Assembly: GCF_002776525.5 (NCBI RefSeq)
Contig: NC_045441.1
Span: 122,555,655 to 122,619,654, forward strand
Direction: 5' to 3'
Source of the DNA: Piliocolobus tephrosceles
Taxonomy: Eukaryota > Chordata > Mammalia > Primates > Cercopithecidae
DNA length: 64,000 nt
Below the pieces are notes generated by a model. The model saw only the letters and a program-made list of their open reading frames with translations. It was not told the DNA's origin and did not search any database. Numbering within the stretch: position 1 is the first letter of the stretch; the number at the start of each line of letters is the position of its first letter. Shown here in pieces: positions 33,924 to 45,790 of this stretch. Both the position numbers and the translations under genes were made by a program.

Positions 33924-35960
33924 AGGTTGAATTTTAAATGCTTTGTAAATGTGATGAACTTTGTAGGTTTAAAAATCATGTAGCAGAGGACTCATAAAAC
34001 TACGAAGGTTTGCTATATTCCCAGGAGACCAGTTCCTCCTGCTTTCTCTTAGACCGGCCTGCAATCAAATCATCCCTGTATGAAGAGTTTCTGTTGGCCA
34101 GGCAGATTGTTAGCTCAGGTTTCTAGATATGAAATGATGTCATGAAATAATGGGCATGAAATAATGTTGGCAGGATAAACCATTAATAATTGGGACTATC
34201 ATAGTATACTATTATATAGCCAATGCTCATGCATAGATAGTATCATTTCTATCATGGGCAAGACAATAATAAATTTGGAAGAATGGTGAAAAATCTGATA
34301 ATAGGTTAAGTGAAATTAAACTATACAAACTTGTCCTTTATTCTTTGAAAACAATTTAAATTTTTGATTTTTCATTTTAATTTTCTTATTCGTATTTAAA
34401 AAATTTTCCTTCATATCTTGCTATAAGTGAAATATACTTGCTGCAAATTAAATCCACTTCTTTCAGTGATAGCTTTGGTTTGTAATTACCTTCTTTAAGT
34501 GTTAAGTCTGTCTTTAGAATCATCAGAGCTTCTATTATGTAATTCTTTGGAGTAAACCCTAGTTAATCAGAGCATGCATTTCACTGGAGGGGCAGCTTCC
34601 AGTGAGTGATGTGAAGGTGTTTCCTCTGAGAAACAGAAACAGTTATGAAGTGTTTTGTGGTCCTCTGGGAGTTGAGGTGTTATAGAAATATAAGGCTTTT
34701 ATTACAACTCCTGACCTACTATACAGAACCATGCTAACATCATTGATGATTCTTTTGCATAATCAAAGAATTAAACATAAAAGTCATATTAATTTTCAGC
34801 TTCATTAGAGATGCAAGAATCAAAAGAGATGTTTGCGAAATGGGAAGGCACTAAATTGGTAGAAGAAAGAATTTTAATTTCAAGCTTCAAGTGAATGTTA
34901 CAAATAACCTAGCATAAAAAAGACACTACCAAAAGTGCCTGACAGTGTCTTTTTTAAAGATCAGCAACGTTTAAAAGGGGAAATATAAAAAAGAAAAAAA
35001 AAGGAAAAAAGAAGCTATAAAAATATGAAATTAAAGTTGCTGTATTTGAGTCAGTTTATGGTAGCAAATTACTTCTGAGAGCCTCAATTTGAAGATCACC
35101 AGCTAGTCTGTGGTAATTAGTGTAATTTTGCTGTGGTCACCAAATCTTTATATTATGTTTGCTGGTCAAACAGCAGTACTTTTGCCTTTTTTTTTTTCCC
35201 CTTGGTCGCAATTGAAGATGATGAAAAATCCATTTACTCGTGAAAGGGTAAATGCAACTTCCTGATGTGAAATAGGGACGTTTGAAGCACTCACATTAAG
35301 GAAAGTTTGCATTTTAAATATAAAATAGTCTTAAAATTTTTCTCTACCCACATATAAACACCATTCCAATATGTGTGAAGAGCTGTTGTTCGTCTTCTGG
35401 GATCACTAATCAGAGGATTAAAGCGACAAGGAAGTATATACAGTGAAGAATGATGCCCTTTTCTTTAAAATAAAAATCTGGAGGCCGCCAGAAGAGCTTG
35501 GGAAACTTCTCATATTTTATATCTATTATGCTCTTGATTTTACATCTACTATATCTCCCTGATCGGTGGCCAGCTGGGATGCAAATACAGCACAAGAAGT
35601 TCACAATATCAAAGGAGCAAGTGAATAGGACCCCAGAACTGTGATTGTTATGAAAGTCAAGTATTGAGATTATTACATTTAGGCCCTATGTGATTCTGGA
35701 GGAAGTGAGTTTTACTGCTCAGTAGAAAATTATATATATATACTGTATATATAAAATACACACACTGTATTTAGAAAGAAAAAGACCATCTGTTCATTCT
35801 GTCTGTATTTCTGTGGGGATTTAATCTGACAGTGAATCACTTGGGATTTGTACAGAATAAACTTGTGCTAACATTTTATGAAAAAGGGGAGGAGGACAAC
35901 CAAATTTCTGTTTAGGAATTGTTTAGCTCTCAAGTCAGCAGATGCTTTTTTTTTTTTTTT
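33924..35960. other. Intronic sequence with possible conserved noncoding segments
   Basis: No gene or clear repeat. Includes an AT dinucleotide stretch at 35731-35758. The segment 35370-35620 is compositionally complex and contains an octamer-like ATGCAAAT at 35579-35586; function unknown. Confidence 0.4.
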
Positions 35961-36104
35961 TTTTTTCTTCTTTACAGCATATGAACATGGCAATATGATG
36001 ATTGTTTTAAAAAAATGTTTTTTTCTTTCTTTTTCTTCTTTACAGCATACGAACATGGCAATATGATGATTGTTTTAAAAAAAGTTTTTTTTTTTTTTTT
36101 TATG
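35947..36104 (+). repeat. 68-bp tandem duplication with T-runs
   Basis: The block cttctttacagcatatgaac...gatgattgttttaaaaaaa occurs twice with a 68-bp period (acagcat at 35974 and 36042), one substitution (catatg/catacg) in the shared core. Each copy is preceded by a T-rich run and the pair is followed by T17 at about 36085-36101. Recent local duplication, probably by slippage between the poly(T) tracts. Confidence 0.9.
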
Positions 36105-36204
36105 TTAGCCTTTTCTGATTCTATAAGAGAGGTTCATTCCTTTGTCTTAGCATGAAAATTTCTCAGGATAGACAATAGCATCAGGAATGATCTTTGATAG
36201 ACTA

Positions 36205-36372
36205 GTGGTTTTCAGAGAGTGATTCCTAGACCAGCAGTATCAGCATCACTTAGGAACTAGTTAGAAATGCAGATTCTAGTGCTGTATCCCAGATGTACTG
36301 ATTGAGAAACTTGGAGGATGGAACTCTGCAGTCTGTGTTTAGTAAGCCCTCCTGGTTATTCTGATATGCAGG
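36205..36372 (+). repeat. MER5/MER20-like hAT-Charlie fossil
   Basis: ctagtggttttcagagagtg, gaccagcagtatcagcatca, gttagaaatgcagattctag and ctcctggttattctgatat follow the order of a short nonautonomous Charlie element end to end. Confidence 0.8.
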
Positions 36373-36429
36373 AGAACCATGGAATTAGACACAGACTGTA
36401 ATAATGAAATGCTAGTGTTATTTCAAGAA

Positions 36430-36660
36430 ACATCAACACTCAGACTCACTTATGCTGATGAATATGACCTGGGCCAAACCTTAAATATCTTATTTCCTTC
36501 CACCCTCATAACACTTCCGAGAGCCTGCCGTCATTATTCTTCCGTTCAGATGATGACACTCTGTTTATGCTCATTTGATTGGTAAGCAGTAAAGCAGGCT
36601 TTGAATCTTGGTCTGGTTTCAAAGTTTATTTTCTTAACTGCTGTAGAATAGGAAGATTTA
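36430..36660 (+). repeat. MIR SINE fragment
   Basis: accttaaatatcttatttcc, then tcagatgatgacactctg and aagcaggctttgaatcttgg, then ttcttaactgctgtag give the MIR order. Confidence 0.55.
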
Positions 36661-37329
36661 AAAAAAGAATGATTTTGAAGTGGCTATTCTTGTGACTTTT
36701 TAAAACTAAGTATGTCATCAGTTAGGAAAGTGCCTGAGAGATTGAGTGGCAAGTTGGGTGCCAAGAGCAAACCAGAGTATAATCTAGAACTCAGAGTATA
36801 TTCTAGAACTCAGCTCTAGTCCTGACTCTGCCTTTACTCTCTCATTCGTTTAGTTGGCCTAATATCCTCTGAACAGGCTTCCTCCTGGGAGACTTGATTC
36901 CTTAGATGACTGTACTTTCCCTGTGAAGTGTGCTGCCTATTTTACAGTGAGGCTTTCCACTTTGAACTGGAAAAATAAGCATAGTGGAGTGTCTTTTTCA
37001 AGGTCATTATCCCCTTTCAATGGGAGAGCTATAGTTTGCTTCTATGCAGTACCATCCTGTTGTGATGGAAAAAGAAATACAAACCAACCAAGATGCTAAA
37101 ATTTGCTTTTACCTGCATTTTATTTAGGGGTTCATTTGCAAACCTGAAGTTTTTCACTGATGTGTATGTACCTTTGCTGTTTGTCACAACAATAGTCATG
37201 GTCCTTCCATCTCAAGCCTTGATTTGAAACAGCCTGAATCTGGTCCAGACATATCCCATCTGGTCATTATATCTAGGCCTTTCGATATCATCTTGTTTGT
37301 TTTTGTTTCATTTGGTTTTCTTACCTGTC
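36661..37329. other. Intronic sequence, nothing recognised
   Basis: A short MIR-like piece may lie near 36810-36840 (cagctctagtcctgactctg). Otherwise unique-looking. Confidence 0.45.
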
Positions 37330-37450
37330 ACCTAAAGTTGCAGTCTCCTTAACTGAATTGTTAGTTCTTGGGCATTGAGGACAGCTTCTTTGCTTTTTGT
37401 CTGTAAACTATTACTGTGTCATTTTCACAGTAAGTGCTCAATAATGTCAT
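37330..37450 (+). repeat. L2-like 3' end
   Basis: attgttagttcttgggcatt, gaggacagcttctttgcttt and cacagtaagtgctcaataat is the L2 3'-terminal pattern. Confidence 0.6.
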
Positions 37451-37664
37451 AAAGAATTAATATTTTGCCTCTTTCTTATTTTATTGTCCCTTCCTATTAT
37501 TTTCCAGCCTATCTTCTGTATATTACTCCGTTTATCTTTTCTCTTTGTGAGTTTTTTCATCTGTTCCCTCTGAGCGTTTGTACTCGCTGTTCCACTACTG
37601 CAGATACATCATTGTTTTCTTCTCTCTCTCTTTATTCTCTCCATTAATAACAAAAAATCAAAAA

Positions 37665-37905
37665 ATTACAGCTAACATTTGGTGAGCATTTGCCACATAC
37701 CACCGTGCTTAGTACTTTATATGCATTATCTCATTTAACCCCCACATTTATAATGCCATTATTATTCTTAGTTTGTAGGTGATAAAAATGAAATTTGGAG
37801 AGGTTAAGTGCCTCGCCCCAGCTGTTAAGTGGTGAAACTGAGATTCAAATTCAACTGTATCTTTGTTCCAGTTAAACTGTTAACCACTATAGTATATTGC
37901 CTCCA
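37665..37905 (+). repeat. MIR SINE, nearly complete
   Basis: acagctaacatttggtgagc, accaccgtgcttagtacttt, tgcattatctcatttaaccc, ttaagtgcctcgccccagct and gttaaccactatagtatatt follow the MIR consensus order over ~240 bp. Confidence 0.88.
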
Positions 37906-39140
37906 TTGTTTTCAAAAGATATAAAAACCTTTATGGCTTTGTCTGCTTTGCTTTAGTATGGCATCTTTCTTACCCATGTATTAGGCTTAACCTACTTATC
38001 ATAATCTGGAAAAAAATATGCAGAGGCCTCTAGGCCGACAGGCACCTACCTACACCTAGAATAAGGATTTTCTGCTAGAGGGAACTGAATGTCATATGGG
38101 GCTGTGATGGGCTACAGCCTCCCAGGTTAAGACTTATTTCACATGGCTCAAGCTATCTCCTCACTCTAGCAATGACACAGTTAGTATATATGTTCATAAC
38201 TAAGCTTAGATGCCATTTTTAATAAATATTTATACCAGTATAAGGTAAGGACAAGGATGCACACACAGTCCTATTATGAAATAGGACTGTATCAGCATTT
38301 TTCAAGTTTAGTTACTTCCTTCCGGTATTTCAATTCCTTTCGATCTAGGATCTTAGTGATTTCGTATTTTGCATGTAAACCTTTTTCCTATTTCATGCTC
38401 CCTCTTTGCATTTGCTTTATTCAGTTGTATTGAATTTCTAATGTGGATTATATCACACAGTAGGGCGGGATCTTCATTTTAATAACTTTCCTTTCCAGGC
38501 ACTCAGTAATCCTTTCTTTTTTTAAGCCAGGTTGAGAGAGGGAGCTAAAAGCAGAACAAGAAATTTGAGTTTGTATTGTTCTGCTTTATTTCCATAAGTT
38601 CCACATTCTCAACTGAATTTCTAGGGACGAAAGAGAACCCGATTACCTTTAGATTACCTTTAGTTCCTTTCAGTGCCACTCTAACTTAGTGATTTGACTT
38701 CCATTTCTCTAAGTGGAAATATTTACATGTATTTCAGAGGATGCCCTCTGGCTTAATTAGTATCTCTACACTGATTAGAGAATGTAAAGTGATGTTTAAG
38801 TGCTTATTATTTTTAAATTACATTTATAGAGGTTAAAATATAGATAACCATTATTATTATCATCATTTAGAATGTGTATACCATTTACATTTCCAAAGTG
38901 CTTTGTTCATGTAAATTAGCTAGTCCTCTTGGCATTTCTATAAATTATGTCAATATTATCCTCTGAAATGTTGCCATTTTCAGTTTATAGTTCTTATTTT
39001 TATTTTAGACAACTACACCTTGTTAAAAGGGTGAAAGTGATTAATAGCTTTAAAACCACTAAAGGTAAACATTTTTAAATACCCTTGAAGTTAAGGAGAT
39101 GCCCGAATTGCTGACATGGCTGCCAACATGACTTTCTTCT
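37906..39140. other. Intronic sequence, nothing recognised
   Basis: No gene. A faint MIR-like tract may lie near 38860-38960 (gtataccatttacatttcca). Confidence 0.45.
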
Positions 39141-39149
39141 TCTCCCCTC

Positions 39150-39290
39150 CGTTTATTTTGTATTTTTTATTCATACAGGAATGTGCACACATTGTATATT
39201 TTCCACAAATTTTCATGAACTAAACCTACCCACTTAACACTTGGGTCAGGAAAAAACACACTACCAGCATCACTCGTTTGTTGAATCTCG
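39150..39290 (-). repeat. Old L1 3'UTR fragment, antisense
   Basis: cctacccacttaacacttgg and gtcaggaaaaaacacactac then cagcatcact resemble the antisense 3'UTR of old L1M elements. Confidence 0.45.
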
Positions 39291-39839
39291 ATTTGAGTGT
39301 GTGATTCTGTCGTACAGACTGAATCTGTCTAAACATCAGCATGGTTGGAATTATGGACACAATGAGTTTTCATGCTCAGATGTTTCTTCCATTATAAAAC
39401 TAATTTCTGTATGTTCCACAAGTGTTATCTTACTGGATTAAAGTAACACAGAGTAGTCACAGTAAGAGATGCACACAAGTTGTGCCTCATGAGTGTTGTA
39501 GACAAGATCTACTGTTGGACATTACAGGAGCAAAGTTGTACCTTTTTAGAAATGCTTCACATGGAGGTGGAATTAGAACTGAACTGCCCACTGGGGATAG
39601 AGGGCTTAGACATCAGTGTAGGCTTTGGTAAGAGAAACAAAAAAGAGGGAGTAGTGGTGACATGTATCCCAAGCAGGGAAGATAGCTGTGTCTTGCATAT
39701 TACATGTTTTGATACAGGGAGATTTCCAGTTTGTTTGGAGTAAGGGTTCATGTATGGGTTTAGTCACCATTCAAATTTGAGAGTTAAATAGAGGTCAGAT
39801 CTCTAAGGACTTTGAATGCTAGCTAAGAACTCATAGTGA

Positions 39840-39915
39840 ACTAACACTTACTGAATACCATCTGTGTGTTAGGCACAATGCTCAGCACTTTTATATGCAT
39901 TTTGAATTTATGCTC
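39840..39915 (+). repeat. MIR-like fragment
   Basis: ctaacacttactgaatacca, gtgttaggcacaatgctcag and cacttttatatgcattttga is the MIR 5' half. Confidence 0.65.
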
Positions 39916-41240
39916 AAGATACTTGGACTGTGGGAGCAGGAGTTAGTGGCACTGAGATATATGAGCAACCTGGGTAAACATGGGGAGACCAGAGATAGAA
40001 ATAGCAGAAGGCTGTTAGGGTTGACGACCCCTTGGGTTATGGTTGGTCCTAAAATTTCAAAATTCAGCTACTGAAGACCTGGTTCTAGATGACTGAAAAT
40101 TCATATTTTCTTGGTTATTCTACATATCATCTAATGTAATAAGAACTTGCAATGACGAGTATTTAGTTGGCAGATATTTATCAATCACCTACTCTATATA
40201 CATCTCTTCATTAGATTTGACGGGCTGCTTACTCTATCCCTCTGCCCACCTGATGTTAGTTACTTTGGGGGACAACCATGTAATAAGTTACTTCCTAGTA
40301 TTTGTAATGACCAGTTATTTGGGAGTCACCTGATTGACCAAAGATGGTGTTTTTACAGTGTTGTCTCCTTTATTCTTTTCTTAGGATTTTTTTTTTTTTT
40401 GGCTTTTCATTTTTACAACAGCCTACTGTGTCGCATCACTGAATCTAGTTTATAGGTTTTCATGTTTTTTTCTCTGTATTCCATCATTTTAGAAACAAAA
40501 GCCACATCTCTTTGAAGAAGTAGTTTTGACTTTTTTCTCCCAATTTTAGCACTTGGCCATAACAACTATCTAAGGTTTGTTTTGGGCCCTCCTTTCTTTC
40601 CATCACCCCTTTGAGGGGCTCTTGTGCCCTGTTTTGTGTTACGTGATAGGTCAATAAACAAGGTAATGAGGAGATGAATGTAGAGGTAGGTGAAACATAT
40701 AGATTGGTAGATTAGTGGATATTTTGGAAAATGAATTGTTTAAGAGAAGATAGAAGTTGAAAACAGAAGGACAGAAAATGAAAAGGTATGGGACCTCAGA
40801 GTGGGGGCACGAGTTGCTGTTTGTAGCCAGAGGTTTCTGGTTGAACTCAGGTTCCTAAACTCTGAGTTGTACAGGAAGTAGTAAAGGTTATTCAGATGTC
40901 TTTCTAGGTCTCTTTTAACCAACTAGAAGAGTTGCCAGAATTTTTAATTTCCACGCTGGGGTGTGCCTAAGAATCTTAGTTACCATTACCATTTGTATAC
41001 AGTATTATTCCTTGGGAATAATTCCAGAGCCCACTTTTTTTTTTTTTTTTAACTTGGCAGTCTGAAGAGATTAGGCCTCTTTATAGTGATTTTGTGCTAA
41101 TATTGATCCAAATTTAGTTTCAGTGCCTGTTTTCTTCTCTTTCCTATTCAGTCAAGTATTTAACCTCTCAATGATTTTAGTTGTCCTGAAATTTGGTCTT
41201 TCTTAGCAAGGACAGTTTATTTTATGTTCTTTAATAGTTA
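39916..41240. other. Intronic sequence, nothing recognised
   Basis: Contains T-runs near 40388-40400 and 41035-41050. No gene or nameable repeat. Confidence 0.45.
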
Positions 41241-41242
41241 GA

Positions 41243-41522
41243 GGATGACTGGTTTCATGCCCATAATCCCAGCACTTTGGGAGGCTTGAGATTGGAGGAT
41301 CATGAGCTCAGGAATTCAAGACCAGCCTGTGCAATATAGTGAGACCCCCTTCTCTACAGAAAATAAAAACATTAGCTGGGTGTGGGTGCATGGGCCTGTA
41401 GTCCCAGCCACTTGGGAATATAAGGTGGAAGGATTGCTTGAGCACAGGAGGTTAAGGCTGCAGTGAACTATGTTGCTGCCACTGCACCCCAGCCTGGGTA
41501 ACCCTGTCTCAAAAAAAAAAAA
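41243..41522 (+). mobile_element. AluJ-type SINE, sense
   Basis: Both Alu arms (cataatcccagcactttggg, gattgcttgagcacaggagg) with many substitutions and a short poly(A) tail at 41511-41521. The divergence fits AluJ. Confidence 0.85.
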
Positions 41523-42224
41523 GATAAATCATCACTCTGAATCTTTTTCATTGAGAATTTGTTTAAATAGCTTAAGATACTAAGTAGTCTACACAGTGAT
41601 TTCTGCATGATTTTTCTTGTTTTTTTGTCTAAATCTTGACATAAGTTTACCTTGTTCAACCTTTTAATCTATTCCTGAATGCATTATTTTAATAGATGTG
41701 CTATTTATTAATATTTTGGAACTAGAATATTGATTACCCCTTTTAAGGCAAATCACTATCCAAAACACATTAACTGTGCCTTCACTAAGAACCTTGGTAA
41801 AACATTTGCACCTGACAAAAGAGATTAGCAGAAAATTAGCTAATGAAATAGTTGTTCTGGACTACTATGTAATTAAGGGCTTTGCAGAGCCCTTGGGGAA
41901 GCTGGAAGACTGGGAATGAGTTAAATGTATATAAGTTTTCTAGTGCTCTAGTAAATAAATATGTGGTGGAAATGAAAATTTTCCTCTGGAAAGTATTTAA
42001 AACAAGGACAAACTGTAAGTATATTAGTTTGTCTAAGTATTCTGGCCTATAAGAAATCCTGAAGTTACTTTTTGATGGCCAATTGCCGTTAAGTACCCAC
42101 GTCTACTGCTTTGTAAGTGGTATACTTTGAAGGCTGTTGTTGAGTAACTGTTTCAAACAGGTATGAAGTCAGCAGTGCTTATGTTTTTGTTTTATCTTTA
42201 GGGAATAAGTTGTGGACAAGTCTC

Positions 42225-42724
42225 CTAATTCGGTGCTTCTCAAGCTTTAACAAGCATATGAATCACAATCAATGGGGGATCTTCTTAAAATGTAGACTAA
42301 TTCAGGATTTTTGGGGTGGGACTAGAGAATTTGCATTTCATTCATTCATTATTTATTTTTTGAGATGGAGTCTTGCTCTGTTGCCCGGGCTGGAGTGCAG
42401 TGGCACCATCTTGGCTCACTGCAACCTCCGCCTTCCAGGTTCAAGCAATTCTCCTGCCTTAGCCTCCCAAGTAGCTGGGATTATTGGCATGTGCTACCAC
42501 ACCCAGCTAATTTTGTTTTTGTATTTTTAGTAGAGAAGAGGTTTCAGCATGTTGGCCAGGCTGGTCTTGAACTCCTGACCTCAAGCAATCCACCTGCCTT
42601 GGCCTCCCAAAGTGCTGGGATTACAGGCATTAGCCACCGTGCCTGGTGGAGAATTTGAATTTTTAACAAGCTATCAGATGATACCAGTGGTGCATAGACC
42701 ACACTTTGAGTAGCAAAAGCCTGA
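42225..42724 (+). repeat. MER5/MER20-like Charlie fossil split by an Alu
   Basis: Left half 42225-42345 (ggtgcttctcaagctttaac, ggatttttggggtgggacta) and right half 42650-42715 (tttttaacaagctatcagat, agaccacactttgagtagca) form one short Charlie element. The antisense Alu at 42353-42648 inserted with duplication gagaatttgcattt/gagaatttgaattt (42325-42338 and 42649-42662). Confidence 0.8.
42353..42648 (-). mobile_element. AluS-type SINE, antisense
   Basis: gagatggagtcttgctctgt through ggcattagccaccgtgcctg, complete on the minus strand. It sits inside the Charlie element at 42225-42724 with the duplication given there. Confidence 0.92.
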
Positions 42725-43051
42725 TATTTCTTTCTTTCTTTTTTTTTTTTTGGAGACAGAATCTCACTCTGTCACCAGGCTAGAGAGCAGTGGCACATTC
42801 TTGGCTCACTGCAACCTCTCACTCCCTGATTCAAATGTTTATCCTGCCTCAGCCTCCCAAGTAGCTGGGATTACAGGCACGCACCACCACGCCCAGCTAA
42901 TTTTTGTATTTTTAGTAGAGATGGGGTTTCACCATGTTGGCCAGGATGGTCTTGATCTCCTGACCTCATGATCCGCATGCCTCGGCCTCCCAAAATGCTG
43001 GGATTACAAGTGTGAACCATTGCGCCCGGCCGCAAGAGCCTAATATTTCTT
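42713..43051 (-). mobile_element. Second antisense AluS-type SINE with target duplication
   Basis: Alu at about 42733-43031 (ggagacagaatctcactctg to gtgaaccattgcgcccggc). The flanking 20-mer gcaaaagcctgatatttctt (42713-42732) recurs with two changes at 43032-43051. Preceded by a CTTT-rich tail. Confidence 0.93.
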
Positions 43052-43501
43052 AGAAGAAGGGGAGAAATCCTTTACTGACAGGAACTATACACACATGCTC
43101 ACACGTATGCACAAGCATGCCTGCTATCCATAAGCATTTGTCATCTTTCAGATGATGGGAGCTGTTGGAGACCCTTAAGGGACTGTAGTCATGACTCCTG
43201 TCTTTTCAGTATCCCTTTCCCCTTTTATCACTGTGATCCTACTGCATTTATGGAAAGACTGCTGGTGGGGTATCATGTTTGACACAGAGCTGAAGTTCTG
43301 AACTTCCTTGTTGATTACCAGTGTTAGTAGGAATGAATTTAGTCCATTATAGTGATGGGCAGTTAGAATGGTACCAACATTATCAGTTAAATCCTGTCTG
43401 TTTGCTTAACTCAGTTTTGGGTCCTAAGGCAGCTGTGTTCTCCATTTCAGTAACTTCTGAATATTACCATTCAGGTGCTCTACATCAAAAAGCCTCACAT
43501 T

Positions 43502-43722
43502 GGCTGGGTTTTGTGGCTCACACCTGTAATTCCATCTCTTTGGGAGGCCAAGGCAGGAGGATCGCTTGAGCCTAGGAGTTCAAGACCAGCCTGGGCAACA
43601 TAGCAAGATCCCATCTCCAAAATTTTTTTTTAAATTAGCCAGGTATGATGGTGCACACCTGTAGTCCTTGCTGCTTGGGAGGCTGAGGTAGGAAGGTAAC
43701 TTGAGCCCAGGAGTTTGCTGTC
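43502..43722 (+). mobile_element. AluJ-type SINE, truncated, sense
   Basis: Left arm and part of the right arm (ggctgggttttgtggctcac to gaggtaggaaggtaacttga). It stops abruptly at about 43722 with no poly(A), so its 3' end is lost; an L2 fragment follows. Confidence 0.85.
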
Positions 43723-43734
43723 AGAAAGGTCCCA

Positions 43735-44255
43735 CATCAGTCACTAAAGTCTAACAATTCTACCTCTTCCTGTCTCTAAAATCCTCTGAAGTCTGTCTGT
43801 CTGTCTCTAAGACCACAGCTTTAGTTCAGGGCACTGGTCTCTCTCCCCAGCTCACTATACCATCCTATTAACTGATCTTCTGGCCCTATTCTGATATACT
43901 CTCCATAGTGCAGCTGGGATCAGCTTTCTAAGTGACGAATCCCTCCTTAACATTTAAACTCTGAAAGTTAAGTCCAAATTCCTTGACATGGCACACAAGG
44001 CCTTCCTTGAGTCTGGCTGTGGAAGCTGTGCGTCTCACATTAGTTTCTTGGTGGGGTCCTTTTCTTTCTTGCCTCCAATCTTTTGCACATACTGTACACT
44101 TTGTTATAGAATTCCCTAAAGTGCTGTGCACATTTCTTTCTCGCAGTTTTCATCTTATGTTGTCATTGCCTTTTCTTGACTCAACTGGGAACTTTCTTGG
44201 GGCCGTGACTGTGTCCTATGCACAGCTGTCTTAGTGCCTGGCACCTCTTATTGAA
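43735..44255 (+). repeat. L2 LINE 3' fragment, sense
   Basis: ggatcagctttctaagtgac, taagtccaaattccttgaca, catggcacacaaggccttcc and ggggccgtgactgtgtccta then gtgcctggcacctcttattg follow the L2 3' end. A (CTGT)n tract lies at 43792-43808. Confidence 0.82.
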
Positions 44256-44278
44256 TAAGAGGTGAAATGAAAAGAAAA

Positions 44279-44615
44279 GGCTGCGTGCAGTGGCTCATGC
44301 CTGTAATCTCAGCACTTTGGGAGGCTGGGGTGGGAGGATTGCTTGAAGGCCAGGAATTCAAGACCAGTCTGGGCAACATAGTGAGACTGTGCCTCTATCC
44401 CCTGCCCCTCCAACACACACACACAGACACACACACACACATTAGGTGGGTGTGATAACCTCCACCTGTACTCCTAGCTACTTGGGTTGCTGAAGAGGGA
44501 GGATCCCTTGAGTTCAGGAGTTCAAGGCTGCAATGAGGTATGATCATGCTACTGTACTCCAGCTTGAGTGATAGGGCAAGACCCTGTCTCTAAAAACCGT
44601 TTTTAAAAAAAGAAA
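44279..44615 (+). mobile_element. AluJ-type SINE with internal (CA)n, sense
   Basis: ggctgcgtgcagtggctcat to ctgtctctaaaaaccgtttt with an A-rich tail. The linker carries a (CA)n microsatellite at 44412-44442. Substitution level fits AluJ. Confidence 0.88.
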
Positions 44616-45083
44616 ATTAAAACTTAGGTAAGTACTGTTTCTTTATTTTGTGTGAGGTAGAATTTACAATGTTGAGGCTATGGAAAGTTCATATTAAATT
44701 CATACACATTGATTTAGTAATAAAGCTTTAATGATGTATGTAGAGCAAATATCAGTAAAACAAAATTTGTAATTTTAGTATGTAGGCAGTGATTCATATT
44801 AAATATGGAAGAGGAGGGAAAATATCTGGAATAATAATCATAAAACCAATAATAAATATTTGAATAAAGATAGAGATGTTGTAGCAATTGTGAAACGTTA
44901 AATTTTTCTATTTTTGTGGTTTCTCTATTTAGATCATGGTATAAGTATTATAAAAAAATTGATTTTTTTTGTTTTCTGTATATTATTTTTATTTGTCTTT
45001 CGTAGCAAATGTACCACCTTAAGGTAGTAATTGGATTCTGATTTAGAGCTAGAAAACAGGAAGGAATTACCTCCATCCAAATA

Positions 45084-45430
45084 TACAGTAGTCTTCCTTT
45101 ATTTGTGGGGATAATTTCCAGGCTCCCCAGTGAATGCCAGAAACTGAAGTTTGTACCAAACCTTATATACACCATATTTTTTCCTATACATAAGTATGAT
45201 AAACTTTAACTTATAAATTAGGCACAGTAAGAGATTAACAAAATAATAAAAAAGAACAATGATAGTAGTATGCCATAATAGTTGCATGAATGTGCACTTG
45301 TGAACTCTTTCATGCACACACTCTCTTGTTCTCTCTCAAAATATCTTATTTTACTATATTGAGGGTATGTACTATACCGTGGGTAACTGAAAACATGGAA
45401 ATTGAAACTGTGGATAAGGGGGTCTATCCA
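45084..45430 (+). repeat. MER2/Tigger-like DNA transposon fossil
   Basis: cagtagtcttcctttatttg at the left and atggaaattgaaactgtgga/taagggggtcta at the right are inverted-repeat-like ends. The middle (accaaaccttatatacacca, attaggcacagtaagagatt, ctctctcaaaatatcttatt) matches the nonautonomous Tigger-related group I know as MER2. It has TA-type flanks. No transposase. Confidence 0.78.
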
Positions 45431-45790
45431 TTTACCTCAGTTAGTAAATATTTGAGTGCCTACTGTGAGCCAGACACTGTGTTAGTGCTGGGATTATAAG
45501 CAAGATATATATGATCTGAAAGATAAACTGTGTCCATTATTTGCAAAAACAACTTACATGTGAGTGTTCTTTGCTGTCTGTAGATAACGAATATGTGTAT
45601 AGTGATGTACTGCTCATAGAGCTCTTTCATGCTAAGAGTCTTATGCCTGTAATTCCACATCACAGATGAGGGAAACAGAGACTGAGAGTAATTTGTACAA
45701 AGTGATATTGCTGTGTGATGGAGAAAGTAAACTTGAACCTAGGCTAGGCTCCGATTCCAAATCCCGTGCCATTTCCTCACACCATACTGT
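45431..45790 (+). repeat. MIR-type SINE, diverged
   Basis: agttagtaaatatttgagtg, cctactgtgagccagacact, gtgttagtgctgggattata and later agatgagggaaacagagact then gctaggctccgattccaaat are the successive parts of an old MIR-like SINE. Confidence 0.6.

Noticed and set aside
39480..39743. 87-codon plus-strand frame
   Set aside because: No known family; overlaps other frames of similar length and borders an old L1 fragment.
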